The position numbers and the translations under genes are program-made. From CAJMSU01 sp964650315 (lineage in GTDB: Bacteria; Bacillota_I; Bacilli_A; RF39; UBA660): DNA of 64,000 nucleotides. The stretch spans positions 114,966-178,965 of the forward strand of contig CAZYQE010000001.1 in the NCBI GenBank assembly GCA_964650315.1, read 5' to 3'. Positions 50,593-60,469 of the stretch are shown one piece after another. Each line of letters starts with the position of its first letter. The first letter of the stretch is position 1. The notes beneath the pieces were generated by a model. That model saw only the letters and a list, made by a program, of their open reading frames with translations, was not told the DNA's origin and did no database searches.

Positions 50593-52614
50593 ATGACAAA
50601 GAATTTAGTAATAGTGGAAAGTCCAAGTAAAAGTAAGACTATTGAAAAGTATTTAGGTAAAGACTATAAAGTAGTTTCTTCTAAAGGACACATTAGAGAT
50701 CTAGCAACTTCTGGTAAATTTGGATTAGGAGTAGATATTGATAATGGGTTTAAACCTACATATATTCCTATTAAAGGGAAAACTAATGTTATTAGAGAAT
50801 TAAAGAAAGATGTTAAAGATAGTGATCTTGTATATCTTGCAAGCGATCCAGATAGAGAAGGAGAAGCTATTGCGTGGCATTTAAAAGATACTTTAGGTAT
50901 TAAAGATAGTAATTATAAAAGAGTATTATTTAATGAGATTACTAAAGATAAAGTTATTAAGGCTATAGATAATCCTACTGTAATAGATGATAATTTAGTA
51001 AAATCACAAGAAACTAGAAGAATTCTAGATCGTATTATTGGTTTTAGATTATCTAAATTATTACAAAGTAAAATAGGAGCTAAAAGTGCAGGTCGTGTAC
51101 AAAGTGTTGCCTTAAAATTAATTGTTGATAGAGAACGTGAAATAGAAGCTTTTAATCCAGAAGAATACTGGACTATTATTGCTAAATTCCCAGAATATGA
51201 AGCTAAATTATTTAAATATAAAGATGATGATATAGAACTAAATTGTGAAGAAGATGCTAATAAAGTATTAGATTCTATAGATGATAAATATATAGTTGAA
51301 AGTATAGAAAAGAAAGCTCGTAATAAGAAGAGTAAATTTCCTTTTATTACGTCAACACTACAACAAGAAGCATCTACTAAATTAGGTTTTCCTGCTAGAA
51401 AAACTATGAGTATTGCTCAAAAGTTATATGAAGGAATTGATTTAGGAGATGAAACAGTTGGTCTTATTACTTATATGAGAACTGATTCTATTAGACTTTC
51501 TGATGACTTTGTTAATCCTGCTAGAAAATATATTGAAAAAGAATATGGTAAAGAATATGTTGGATACATTAAGAAAAGTAAAAAGTCTGATAATGTACAA
51601 GATGCTCATGAAGCAATCCGTCCAACTAGTGTTTTAAGAGAACCTAAAAAAATAAAGAAGTATTTAAAATCAGATGAATTTAAATTATATAGTTTAATTT
51701 ATAAAAGAACTATCGCATCTTTAATGGCAGATGCTAAAGTAAATCAAACTACTATTATATTTGATAATAATGATTATAAGTTTAAAACTACTGGTCAAAT
51801 ATTAATCTTTGATGGATATTTAAAAGTATATAAAGACTATGAAGATAGTGAAGATAAAATACTTCCAGAATTAAAAGCAAAAGAAGAGAAAGTTACTAAA
51901 GATGTTGAAAGTACACAACACTTTACTAAACCACCAGCTAGATATACAGAAGCTAAATTAATTAAAGAAATGGAAGAATTAGGTATTGGTAGGCCGTCTA
52001 CATATGCCCAAATAATAGATACTATTAAGAAAAGAAATTATGTTGAATTAGTAGAAAAGAAATTTAAACCTACTGAGATGGGTATAGAAACTACTGATAA
52101 ACTACAAGAATTCTTTAGTGATTTAATTAACGTAGAATACACAAAGAACATGGAAGATGATTTAGATAATATCGCAGATGGTAAAGAAGTATGGAATAAA
52201 GTATTAGAAGATTTCTATAAAATATTTGAACCACGTGTAAAAGATGCATTTACAGATATGGAAAAGAAAGCACCAGAAGAAACAGGAGAAACATGTCCAG
52301 AATGCGGTAGCCCTCTAGTAATTAGAAATGGTAAATATGGAGAATTTGTAGCTTGTTCTAATTATCCAACATGTAAATACATAAAAAAAGAGAAAAAAGA
52401 AGAAGTAGTAATTATGGATTGTCCTGATTGTGATGGTAAAATTATTGAGAGAAAAACACGTAGAGGTAAAGTGTTCTATGGATGTAATAATTATCCAAAA
52501 TGTAAGTTTGCTTCATGGGATAAACCAGTAGAAGGTAAATGTCCAGAGTGTGGTAAACATCTAGTAGAAAGAGATGGAAAGATTAAATGTAGTGAATGTG
52601 ACTATGTAAAGTAG
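50593..52614 (+). CDS. topA: DNA topoisomerase I
   Basis: 673 residues. Toprim motifs LVIVESPSKSKTIEKYLG and LASDPDREGEAIAWHL; the active-site Tyr in LITYMRTDSIR; SAGRVQSVALKLI; GIGRPSTYAQIIDTI. The C-terminus has three zinc-ribbon-like Cys clusters (CPECGSPLVI, CPDCDGKI and CPECGKHLVE). It relaxes negative supercoils. Ribosome site AAGGAGG. Confidence 0.97.
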   Translation: MTKNLVIVESPSKSKTIEKYLGKDYKVVSSKGHIRDLATSGKFGLGVDIDNGFKPTYIPIKGKTNVIRELKKDVKDSDLVYLASDPDREGEAIAWHLKDTLGIKDSNYKRVLFNEITKDKVIKAIDNPTVIDDNLVKSQETRRILDRIIGFRLSKLLQSKIGAKSAGRVQSVALKLIVDREREIEAFNPEEYWTIIAKFPEYEAKLFKYKDDDIELNCEEDANKVLDSIDDKYIVESIEKKARNKKSKFPFITSTLQQEASTKLGFPARKTMSIAQKLYEGIDLGDETVGLITYMRTDSIRLSDDFVNPARKYIEKEYGKEYVGYIKKSKKSDNVQDAHEAIRPTSVLREPKKIKKYLKSDEFKLYSLIYKRTIASLMADAKVNQTTIIFDNNDYKFKTTGQILIFDGYLKVYKDYEDSEDKILPELKAKEEKVTKDVESTQHFTKPPARYTEAKLIKEMEELGIGRPSTYAQIIDTIKKRNYVELVEKKFKPTEMGIETTDKLQEFFSDLINVEYTKNMEDDLDNIADGKEVWNKVLEDFYKIFEPRVKDAFTDMEKKAPEETGETCPECGSPLVIRNGKYGEFVACSNYPTCKYIKKEKKEEVVIMDCPDCDGKIIERKTRRGKVFYGCNNYPKCKFASWDKPVEGKCPECGKHLVERDGKIKCSECDYVK

Positions 52615-52633
52615 ATTTTTATATCTACTTTTT
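52608..52633 (+). terminator. Intrinsic terminator after topA
   Basis: AAAGTAGAT (52608-52616) with ATCTACTTT (52623-52631); overlaps the stop codon. Confidence 0.8.
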
Positions 52634-52636
52634 AAT

Positions 52637-52665
52637 TTGTCATAAGATTTTATTTATATTATAAT
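52637..52665 (+). promoter_or_regulatory. Promoter of the unknown gene at 52684
   Basis: TTGTCA (52637-52642), 17 nt, TATAAT (52660-52665). Confidence 0.7.
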
Positions 52666-52683
52666 ATATTTAGAGGTGAAACT

Positions 52684-54330
52684 ATGGGATATTATAGAGT
52701 ATATTTCACAAATGAGACAGATTTAAACAATTACGGAGAGTATCAAGATGGTATCAAAGGTATCAACGAAGCTAAAAGTCATACACCAGAAGCTAGAACA
52801 AGAAATGCAAAAGAGGAAAAGAGACGAGACTTTGCAACAGAACCAAGTACTATAAAAAACGGAAAAAAAACTGTTACTTTTGATAAAGAAGAAATTGACT
52901 ACACAATTGCACGTTATAAAGATGAACCATCATTGTTAATGGATATGATTGAAAATGTTGATACAATAAAACTAAGAGATGTTAGAAAAAATAGACTTAT
53001 GATAGTAATAAAAGATAAACACGAAAATGGTAAAAAAGATAAAAATGGCAACAAATTATATGACTATTATAAAGAATTAGACGTAGTATATAATAACAAA
53101 CTTTTATATTATTTTGCCAAGGATAAAATTTTAACAAAAAAAAGAGATAAAATAATCGAAGAAAAGAAGAAACTAAATAAAGAGGAGAACAAAAAAATAA
53201 AACAACTAAATCAAGAAATTGAAAATATAAAAGAAAAAGATAAATCAAAATTAAATCAATTAAACCAAGAAATTGAAAATATAAGAGAAGTGAACGAATC
53301 AATAGAAAACAAACTAAATAATGAACTTGAAAATGTAAAAAGAAATATCAGGGAAAACGAACCATACAAAATAGATGAATTAAGAGAATATTATAAAAAG
53401 ATTCAAAAATATATTATAGAAGATCCAAATGTACGAGAATCAATTGCAAGTTATTTAAAAAAGTTTAAATATAACAAGGAAACTAAGGCAGTAGAATTTG
53501 ATAAAAAATTCTATAGTGATTTGATAAATGCGATGAATAATTTTGCTTCAGATTACGAAACAAATAAGGAGTATGAAGATAATAATTATCCAGGTAACGA
53601 AGCTGTATTAAAAGCTTATAAAGAATCAAAAGAAAAACTAGATAGTATTTTATATAAAAGCATAAATGATTATGAGAATATAAGAAAAATTATTATTTGG
53701 GAAAAAGAATATTTAAAACAAAAAGACAAGCCAAAAGAAAAACCTAAAAACAGCAAAACAAAAGTAAATAAAAAGTATGAAATGGATGGACAATTAAACT
53801 TTACTGACTATGCAATTCAAGTTGCTACAGAAAAAACAACTTTAAGTAAAAATACTGAACCTACATTTGAAGAATTGGTAATAGAACATAAAATAAAACA
53901 AATAGAAAATTATGCAGACACATATGGAGGACCTGGAATAATAACACATTTTTCTCCTGATGAATTATTATTAATGCCAGAAAAATTTTTAAATGATTAT
54001 AACATAAGTGTTTCTACACTTAAAGAAATGAAAGAACAAGAAGAAAAATATAATAATGAAGATGGTGATGAAGTTAAAATGACAAATATTACGAATAGTA
54101 CTAGAGTAAAATTGAATAAAGATTTAAAAATAATAAAAGAATATAGAGATAGACAAGATGAAATTTATGGATTCTATGATACTGGAGGTACTCAAGCTGT
54201 TATCGAAAATGTATCTTTAGATAAAATACTATCGACTCCAACAGCAGTATTAGAAGATGTTGGTATAGATTTAGAAGAATTAGGTTTATTTAAGTATAAG
54301 GATTTTAGTGGGAATGGAAAACATAAATAA
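52684..54330 (+). CDS. Unknown large charged coiled-coil protein inserted between topA and xerC
   Basis: 548 residues. N-terminal part about 1-150 with no known domain; about 155-235 is a strong coiled coil with repeats of LNQEIENIKE / LNQEIENIRE; a Lys-rich linker at about 350-365; then two similar C-terminal units (ADTYGGPGIITHFSPDELLL and FYDTGGTQAVIENVSLDKIL). No signal peptide or membrane helix. Own promoter, end overlapping xerC by 17 nt. More AAC and GAC codons than neighbours. Not recognised; possibly acquired. Confidence 0.65.
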   Translation: MGYYRVYFTNETDLNNYGEYQDGIKGINEAKSHTPEARTRNAKEEKRRDFATEPSTIKNGKKTVTFDKEEIDYTIARYKDEPSLLMDMIENVDTIKLRDVRKNRLMIVIKDKHENGKKDKNGNKLYDYYKELDVVYNNKLLYYFAKDKILTKKRDKIIEEKKKLNKEENKKIKQLNQEIENIKEKDKSKLNQLNQEIENIREVNESIENKLNNELENVKRNIRENEPYKIDELREYYKKIQKYIIEDPNVRESIASYLKKFKYNKETKAVEFDKKFYSDLINAMNNFASDYETNKEYEDNNYPGNEAVLKAYKESKEKLDSILYKSINDYENIRKIIIWEKEYLKQKDKPKEKPKNSKTKVNKKYEMDGQLNFTDYAIQVATEKTTLSKNTEPTFEELVIEHKIKQIENYADTYGGPGIITHFSPDELLLMPEKFLNDYNISVSTLKEMKEQEEKYNNEDGDEVKMTNITNSTRVKLNKDLKIIKEYRDRQDEIYGFYDTGGTQAVIENVSLDKILSTPTAVLEDVGIDLEELGLFKYKDFSGNGKHK

Positions 54331-55207
54331 GTATTTAGAATACTTAAAATATCAAAAAAATTATTCTAATTATACTATTAATAGTTATAAAACAGACATA
54401 TTAGAATATTTTGATTATTTAGATAGAGAAGGTCTAAATTATAAAGAAGTAGTTTATAGTGATATAAGATTTTATTTAATGTATTTAAAAGAAGAAAGAA
54501 ATGATACTAATTCTTCTATTGATAGAAAATTAAGCGCTTTAAGAGGATTTTATAAATATATGGCTAATGAGAATATTATTAAGAGTAATATATTTTCTTT
54601 AGTAAATGGTCCTAAAAAAGATAAAAAATTACCTAGATATTTTGAATATAATGAATTAGAAGAATTATTCAATGCATGTGATATATCTACTAGTCTTGGA
54701 CAAAGAGATTTATTAATACTTGAAATGTTATATGCAACAGGTGTACGTGTAGGAGAACTAGTTAATATAAAAGTTAATGATATAAATAAATCTGAAAGAA
54801 AAATAATTATACTTGGTAAAGGTAATAAAGAACGTATTGTAGAATATGGAGATTATTGTGAAGAAATATTAGAATTATATTTAAAAGATGGATATATTGA
54901 ATTAAATAAGAATAATAGTGAATATTTAATTTTAAATAAAAATGGAGGAGTACTTACAGAACGAGGAGTTAGATACTTATTAGATAAAATAATAAAGAAT
55001 ACTAGTATAAATAAAAATATATCTCCACATATGATAAGACATTCTTTTGCAACACATCTTTTAAATGAAGGTTGTGACTTATTAACAGTTCAAAAATTAT
55101 TAGGACATGAAAGTATAAGTGCAACTCAAGTATATACACATGTATCTACTGATAGATTAAAAGAAGTCTATTATAATAGTTTTCCAAGAGCTAAAAAGGA
55201 TGATTAG
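54314..55207 (+). CDS. xerC: Tyrosine recombinase XerC/XerD type
   Basis: The start is ATG 54314 (or GTG 54308); AAGGA is at 54298-54302. 297 residues: N-terminal core-binding domain (YSNYTINSYKTDILEYFDYL) and catalytic domain with Arg in ATGVRVGELVN, HMIRHSFATHLL (H-x-x-R), LLGHESI and TQVYTH (nucleophile Tyr). topA-xerC order is conserved in Bacilli, so this is the chromosomal-dimer XerC rather than a phage integrase. Confidence 0.92.
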   Translation: MENINKYLEYLKYQKNYSNYTINSYKTDILEYFDYLDREGLNYKEVVYSDIRFYLMYLKEERNDTNSSIDRKLSALRGFYKYMANENIIKSNIFSLVNGPKKDKKLPRYFEYNELEELFNACDISTSLGQRDLLILEMLYATGVRVGELVNIKVNDINKSERKIIILGKGNKERIVEYGDYCEEILELYLKDGYIELNKNNSEYLILNKNGGVLTERGVRYLLDKIIKNTSINKNISPHMIRHSFATHLLNEGCDLLTVQKLLGHESISATQVYTHVSTDRLKEVYYNSFPRAKKDD

Positions 55208-55211
55208 TTAA

Positions 55212-55239
55212 AAAAAGTTAAGTTTTTCTTAACTTTTTC
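55212..55239 (+). terminator. Intrinsic terminator after xerC
   Basis: 11-bp stem: AAAAAGTTAAG (55212-55222) with CTTAACTTTTT (55228-55238). Extended -10 TGATATAAT follows at 55260-55268. Confidence 0.85.
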
Positions 55240-55297
55240 TATTATGTTTGTAATATTTTTGATATAATTAAGGTGGAGTCAAAGGATGTGAAATTCT

Positions 55298-55579
55298 ATG
55301 GATATTAAGTTTAATAGTCAGGAAGAATTATATACACGAGTTAAACCTGCATTAAATGCTAAACTTCAAGAATTACATCGTTTAGGGTTTTCTTATATTG
55401 CTATAGATGATATATGGAATTATTTAAAGGAGACTAAATGGAAAAATGGTAAAGATTTAACATTATCTGATATAGTTAGTAATATTATTCATGTAGATAA
55501 TAAAATGTTAGATGAATTTTTAAAAGGTAAATTAAGTAAAACAAGAAGATCTGAATACTTTGATGAGGATTTAATATAA
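55298..55579 (+). CDS. ComN-like post-transcriptional regulator
   Basis: 93 residues. The sequence ALNAKLQELHRLGFSYIAID and EDLWNYL-like LKETKWK fit the small ComN (YrzD) family, known in B. subtilis to control comE mRNA at division sites. Its place 11 nt before secDF matches B. subtilis gene order and supports the call. The role in this organism is not known. Confidence 0.75.
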   Translation: MDIKFNSQEELYTRVKPALNAKLQELHRLGFSYIAIDDIWNYLKETKWKNGKDLTLSDIVSNIIHVDNKMLDEFLKGKLSKTRRSEYFDEDLI

Positions 55580-55590
55580 GAGGTGAAATT

Positions 55591-57873
55591 ATGGCAAAGA
55601 AAAAGAACAGCAATAAGAAGGGAAAAGTAATAACTACTTCAGCTATTTTAATACTATTAGTTGTTGGTATATGTTTTTTATTTATACCACTATTTAAGAG
55701 TTTAAAATTTGGTTTAGACTTACAAGGTGGTTTTGAAATACTTTATAAAGTAGATTCTATAGATGGATCTAAAATGAATAAAGAAAAATTAACAGCTACT
55801 TATAAGACGCTTAGTAAACGTATTGATAGCCTAGGTGTTAGTGAACCTGAAATTATTATTGAAGGAAATAATAAAATACGTGTTAAATTAGCTGGAGTTA
55901 AAGATCCAGATGAAGCACGTAAACAATTATCTACAGTAGCAAGTCTATCTTTTAGAGATACTGATGATAATTTACTTATGGATAGTAATGTATTAAAAGC
56001 AGGCGGAGCTAAAATATCACAAGATAATGGTGGTAAACCTGCAGTATTATTATCTGTTAGAGATAAAGATAAATTTTATGAAGTTACTAATAAAGTAAAA
56101 GATCAAAAAAATAATATGTTAGTAATTTGGTTAGATTATGAAGATTTAAAAGATAGTTATGAAAAAGAAAAGAATTTATGTGGTACTAACGAATCTAATT
56201 GTTTAAGTGCAGCAACTGTATCACAAGGATTTGCTAGTGATGTTATTATTCAAGGTAACTTTACTGATGAAGAAGTTAGTAATTTAGTTGATTTAATTAA
56301 TAGTGGGTCACTTCCATCTAAATTGACTGAAATATCTTCTAAAACAGTAGGAGCATCTTTTGGTGATGCTACACTAGAAAAAACATTAATTGCGGGTATA
56401 ATTGGTATTGTATTAATTGCTTTAATATTAATGGCAGTATATCATTTTGCAGGATTTATATCATCAGTTGCTATGATGTTATATACATTCCTAGTATTCT
56501 TTATATTTTGGTTAGTAGGAGGAGTGTTAACACTTCCTGGTATTGCTGCTTTAGTATTAGGAATTGGTATGGCAGTAGATTCTAATGTTATAACGTTCTC
56601 TAGAATAAAAGATGAATTATATAAAGGTAAGAGCTTACCTATAGCAGTACGAGAAGGAACTAAATCTAGTTTTAGTGCTATAATCGATTCTAACTTAACT
56701 ACATTCATAGTAGCAGTTATAATGTTTATATTTGGAGAATCATCTATTAAAGGATTCGCAACTATGTTAATGATTACTATTATAGTAACTATGTTTACAA
56801 TGGTATTCTTAACTAGATTATTGGTTAAATTATTTGTAAAAACAGATTTCTTTAATGATAAAGTTAGATTATTTATAAATGTTAATAAAAAAGATATTCC
56901 AGATGTAAGTAAAAATGAGAAAGTTAAGAAAATACCATTTAAAAATGTTAATTTCTTAAAACATAGTAAAGTATTTATAACTATATCATTATTAATTATA
57001 CTTGCTGGCTCTATATTAATTGGTACTAAAGGATTAAATTTAGGTATAGATTATCAAGCTGGTAGTGATATTACTATAGAAACTAGTAAACATATATCAG
57101 AAAAAGATTTAAATAAAGATTTAAAAGAATTAAAACTAGAAAAAAGAGATATAGAAAAAACTGATAATGAAGTTAATATTAGAGTAAAAGATATATTAAG
57201 TGGAAATGAAGTTAAAGAAGTTGTACACCATTTTGAAGATAAATATGATGCGAAAACTAATGTTGGAGTTGTATCTAATATAGTTAAAAAAGAATTAACT
57301 AAGAATGCAATTCTATCAGTATTAATTGCTATGGTTGGAATAATTATTTATATGTCATTTAGATTTAAATTTTCATATGCTATATCTGGTGTCATTGCAT
57401 TATTCCATGACGTTGCTATAATCTTTGCAGCATTTGCAATATTCCGTTTAGAGATATCTACTATGTTTATAGCAGCAATTTTAGCAATCATAGGTTATTC
57501 TATAAATGATACAATTGTTGGATTTGATAGAATTAGAGAAAATTTAAGAAAAGAAGATAGAAAGAAACTTACTAAAGAAGGATTAAAAGAAGTATGTAAT
57601 AAGAGTATTAGAGAAACATTTACAAGAACGATCTATACTTCTATTACAACATTACTTCCAGTACTTGCTTTAATAGTATTAGGTTCTAGTGAAATATTAA
57701 CATTTAATATTGCAATGTTAATTGGACTTATTGCTGGTACTTATTCATCTATATATATTGCAACTATTATGTTTACAGTATTAGAATCTAAAAGTTTAGG
57801 AAAACCTGAAAAGAAAAAAATAATATATACAGATGATATACAAGAAAAGAAGATTAAGGGAATAAACTGTTAA
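55591..57873 (+). CDS. secDF: Protein translocase SecDF fusion
   Basis: 760 residues and twelve predicted membrane helices. SecD half: GLDLQGGFEILYKVD and later LGIGMAVDSNVITFSRIKDE; SecF half: GLNLGIDYQAGSDITIE and AIIGYSINDTIVGFDRIREN. The fused form is usual in Bacillus relatives. It uses the proton gradient to help pull secreted proteins across the membrane. It is followed 16 nt later by rel. Confidence 0.95.
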   Translation: MAKKKNSNKKGKVITTSAILILLVVGICFLFIPLFKSLKFGLDLQGGFEILYKVDSIDGSKMNKEKLTATYKTLSKRIDSLGVSEPEIIIEGNNKIRVKLAGVKDPDEARKQLSTVASLSFRDTDDNLLMDSNVLKAGGAKISQDNGGKPAVLLSVRDKDKFYEVTNKVKDQKNNMLVIWLDYEDLKDSYEKEKNLCGTNESNCLSAATVSQGFASDVIIQGNFTDEEVSNLVDLINSGSLPSKLTEISSKTVGASFGDATLEKTLIAGIIGIVLIALILMAVYHFAGFISSVAMMLYTFLVFFIFWLVGGVLTLPGIAALVLGIGMAVDSNVITFSRIKDELYKGKSLPIAVREGTKSSFSAIIDSNLTTFIVAVIMFIFGESSIKGFATMLMITIIVTMFTMVFLTRLLVKLFVKTDFFNDKVRLFINVNKKDIPDVSKNEKVKKIPFKNVNFLKHSKVFITISLLIILAGSILIGTKGLNLGIDYQAGSDITIETSKHISEKDLNKDLKELKLEKRDIEKTDNEVNIRVKDILSGNEVKEVVHHFEDKYDAKTNVGVVSNIVKKELTKNAILSVLIAMVGIIIYMSFRFKFSYAISGVIALFHDVAIIFAAFAIFRLEISTMFIAAILAIIGYSINDTIVGFDRIRENLRKEDRKKLTKEGLKEVCNKSIRETFTRTIYTSITTLLPVLALIVLGSSEILTFNIAMLIGLIAGTYSSIYIATIMFTVLESKSLGKPEKKKIIYTDDIQEKKIKGINC

Positions 57874-57889
57874 GAAGGAGATGATTCCT

Positions 57890-60034
57890 TTGCCTACGAT
57901 GGATGACATCACGTTTGATAGTGTGAAAGAAAAATTAAAAGGTTATATAGAAGAAGATAAGCTTGCTCTAATTGAGAAGGCCTATCTTTTTGCGTCTTTA
58001 AAACATGAAGGTCAATTTCGTAAGAGCGGGGAACCATACATAACACACCCTTTAAATGTAGCATCCATACTAGCAGACATTTATGCTGATACTGAAACAA
58101 TTATGGCAGGTTTAATGCATGATGTATTAGAAGATTGTGAATGTACTCCAGAAGAAATGGAAAAAGAATTTGGAGAGGAAGTTACTAATTTAGTAAAAGG
58201 TGTTACTAAATTAAGTAAAATTAACTTTTCAACAGAAAATGATTATTTAATAGAATATTATAAAAAAATAATTGTTGGTATGAGCGAAGATGTTCGTGCC
58301 ATTATAATTAAATTATGTGATAGATTACACAATATGAGAACATTATGGGCAGTACCTGAAGATAGACAAAAAGTAAAAGCCAAAGAAGCTTTAGAAATAC
58401 TTGCACCTATTGCGCACCATTTAGGTATTCATAAAATAAAAAGTGAATTAGAAGATTTAGCTTTAAGATATTTAAAACCAGATGTATTCTATGACATAGT
58501 AGAAAAGTTAAATAACTCTAAATTAGAAAGAGATAATTCAGTAAATGATATGCAAAAAGAAGTAGTAAATCTACTTAGTGAACATAATATTAAACATGAA
58601 ATAAAAGGAAGAGTAAAAAGTATTTATAGTATTTATAATAAACTTAATAAAGGAAAAAAGTTTAGTGATATATATGATTTATTAGCTTTAAGAATACTTG
58701 TTAATACAGAACAAGAATGTTATTTAGCTTTAGGTATAATTCATTCTAAATTTAGACCACTTCCTAATAGGTTTAAAGATTATGTTGCTATGCCTAAACC
58801 AAATATGTATCAATCTTTACATACTACAGTGTTTGGTATAGATGGATTATTATATGAAATACAAATAAGAACATATGAAATGGATGAAGTAGCAGAAAAT
58901 GGTATTGCATCTCATTGGTCTTATAAAGAAAATAGAGGATCTAAAACTAAAGCAAATCTTCAATCTACTACAGAACAAAAATTACAATTCTTTAAATCAA
59001 TAATAGATTTATCTAAAGATAAAATGAGTAGTGAAGAATTTGTAAAGAGTGTAAAAAATGAAGTATTAAATAATAATATTTATGTATTTACTCCTAAAGG
59101 AGATGTAATGGAATTACCTAAGGGGGCAACTCCAATAGATTTTGCATACAAAATACATACTAAAGTAGGAGAAACTACTACAGGAGCAATCGTAAATAAT
59201 AATATAGTTCCACTAAATCATGAATTAAAGAATAATGATATAGTAAAAATAATTACTAATAAAAATTCTAAACCATCTAAAGAATGGATTAATATAGTAA
59301 AATCAACTCAAATAAAAAATAAAATTAAAAGTTTCTTTACTAAGAGTGAAAGAGAAATATATGTAGAGCGTGGTAAATATAATTTAGAGAAGACTTTAAG
59401 AAAAAGAAAAATACCTCTAAAAGAATTCTTTGTGGATGAAAATATAAAGAAAATATGTGAAGAAATAAAAGTTAAAAACTTAGATGAAATATATTTAGTA
59501 GTAGGTAATGGCAAAAATTCTCCTAACTCAGTAATTAATATTATTCATAAACAAGAAGATAAAAATCCTAAAGTAGTTAAAGTTACTTCTAAAGAAAAAG
59601 AAGCAGATATTATAGTTAGTGGTATTGACAATGTAAGAGTTAATTTAGCTAACTGTTGTATGCCTGTATATGGTGATGATATAATAGGATATATAACTAA
59701 AGGAAACGGTATTAACGTACATAGAAGTAATTGTCATAACTTATCTATGTTAGAAAATAGAAATGTAGAAGTAAAATGGAATGAAAATACCAATAGAAGA
59801 TATTTATCTATATTACTAATTTATTCTAATACATTAGATAATCATATAGTAGATTTAATACAAACTATTACTATGTTAAATGTTAATGTTGATGGAATAA
59901 ATACTATTAATAAAACAGAACAATTAACATATGAAGCACATTTATATGTTAATAGTACAGAACAATTAGACAAAGTAATACTTGCTTTAGATAAGTTAAA
60001 ATATGTTACTAATGTAGAAAGGTTAATAAGATGA
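57890..60034 (+). CDS. rel: (p)ppGpp synthetase/hydrolase Rel
   Basis: Start placed at TTG 57890, 9 nt after AAGGAG (57875-57880); ATG 57881 touches that site. 714 residues. HD hydrolase domain (RKSGEPYITHPLNVA, GLMHDVLEDCE), synthetase domain (GRVKSIYSIYNK; PNMYQSLHTTVFG), TGS domain (YVFTPKGDVMELPKGATPID) and C-terminal ACT region. A bifunctional stringent-response enzyme. dtd overlaps its end by 4 nt as usual. Confidence 0.95.
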   Translation: MPTMDDITFDSVKEKLKGYIEEDKLALIEKAYLFASLKHEGQFRKSGEPYITHPLNVASILADIYADTETIMAGLMHDVLEDCECTPEEMEKEFGEEVTNLVKGVTKLSKINFSTENDYLIEYYKKIIVGMSEDVRAIIIKLCDRLHNMRTLWAVPEDRQKVKAKEALEILAPIAHHLGIHKIKSELEDLALRYLKPDVFYDIVEKLNNSKLERDNSVNDMQKEVVNLLSEHNIKHEIKGRVKSIYSIYNKLNKGKKFSDIYDLLALRILVNTEQECYLALGIIHSKFRPLPNRFKDYVAMPKPNMYQSLHTTVFGIDGLLYEIQIRTYEMDEVAENGIASHWSYKENRGSKTKANLQSTTEQKLQFFKSIIDLSKDKMSSEEFVKSVKNEVLNNNIYVFTPKGDVMELPKGATPIDFAYKIHTKVGETTTGAIVNNNIVPLNHELKNNDIVKIITNKNSKPSKEWINIVKSTQIKNKIKSFFTKSEREIYVERGKYNLEKTLRKRKIPLKEFFVDENIKKICEEIKVKNLDEIYLVVGNGKNSPNSVINIIHKQEDKNPKVVKVTSKEKEADIIVSGIDNVRVNLANCCMPVYGDDIIGYITKGNGINVHRSNCHNLSMLENRNVEVKWNENTNRRYLSILLIYSNTLDNHIVDLIQTITMLNVNVDGINTINKTEQLTYEAHLYVNSTEQLDKVILALDKLKYVTNVERLIR

Positions 60035-60465
60035 GGGTATTAGTACAAAGAAGTAATAAAGCTAATGTAGTAATAGATAATAAAATTTATAATAGTATTA
60101 ATAATGGATTGGTTCTATTAGTAGGTTTTACTGAGGGAGATGACATAGAAAAAATTAAATATTTAGCTAAAAAGGTAGTTAATTTAAGAATATTCCCAGA
60201 TGAGAATGGTATAATGAATAAAAGTATTTTAGATTATGGAGGAGAAGTTTTATCTATATCACAATTTACTTTATATGCAGATACTTCCAAAGGTAATAGA
60301 CCAAGTTATATAAAAGCTTTAGGTGGAGAAGAAGCAAATAAATTATATGAATTATTTAACAAAGAATTAGAAAAATATGTTAAAGTAAAAACAGGAGTAT
60401 TTGGTGCGGATATGGAAATTAATATATCCAATATTGGACCAACTACTATTAATTTAGAGAGGTGA
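60031..60465 (+). CDS. dtd: D-aminoacyl-tRNA deacylase
   Basis: 144 residues. Family motifs: MRVLVQRSNKANVVID at the start, LSISQFTLYADTSKGNRPS (active site) and the C-terminal NIGPTTINLE. It frees D-amino acids wrongly loaded on tRNA. The start ATGA overlaps the rel stop; rel-dtd linkage is conserved in Firmicutes. Confidence 0.96.
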   Translation: MRVLVQRSNKANVVIDNKIYNSINNGLVLLVGFTEGDDIEKIKYLAKKVVNLRIFPDENGIMNKSILDYGGEVLSISQFTLYADTSKGNRPSYIKALGGEEANKLYELFNKELEKYVKVKTGVFGADMEINISNIGPTTINLER

Positions 60466-60469
60466 TTAT

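Noticed and set aside
54314..55207. Tyrosine recombinase considered as a phage or integron integrase
   Set aside because: Gene order after topA and the XerC-like length and motifs fit housekeeping XerC; no attachment site or phage genes are nearby.
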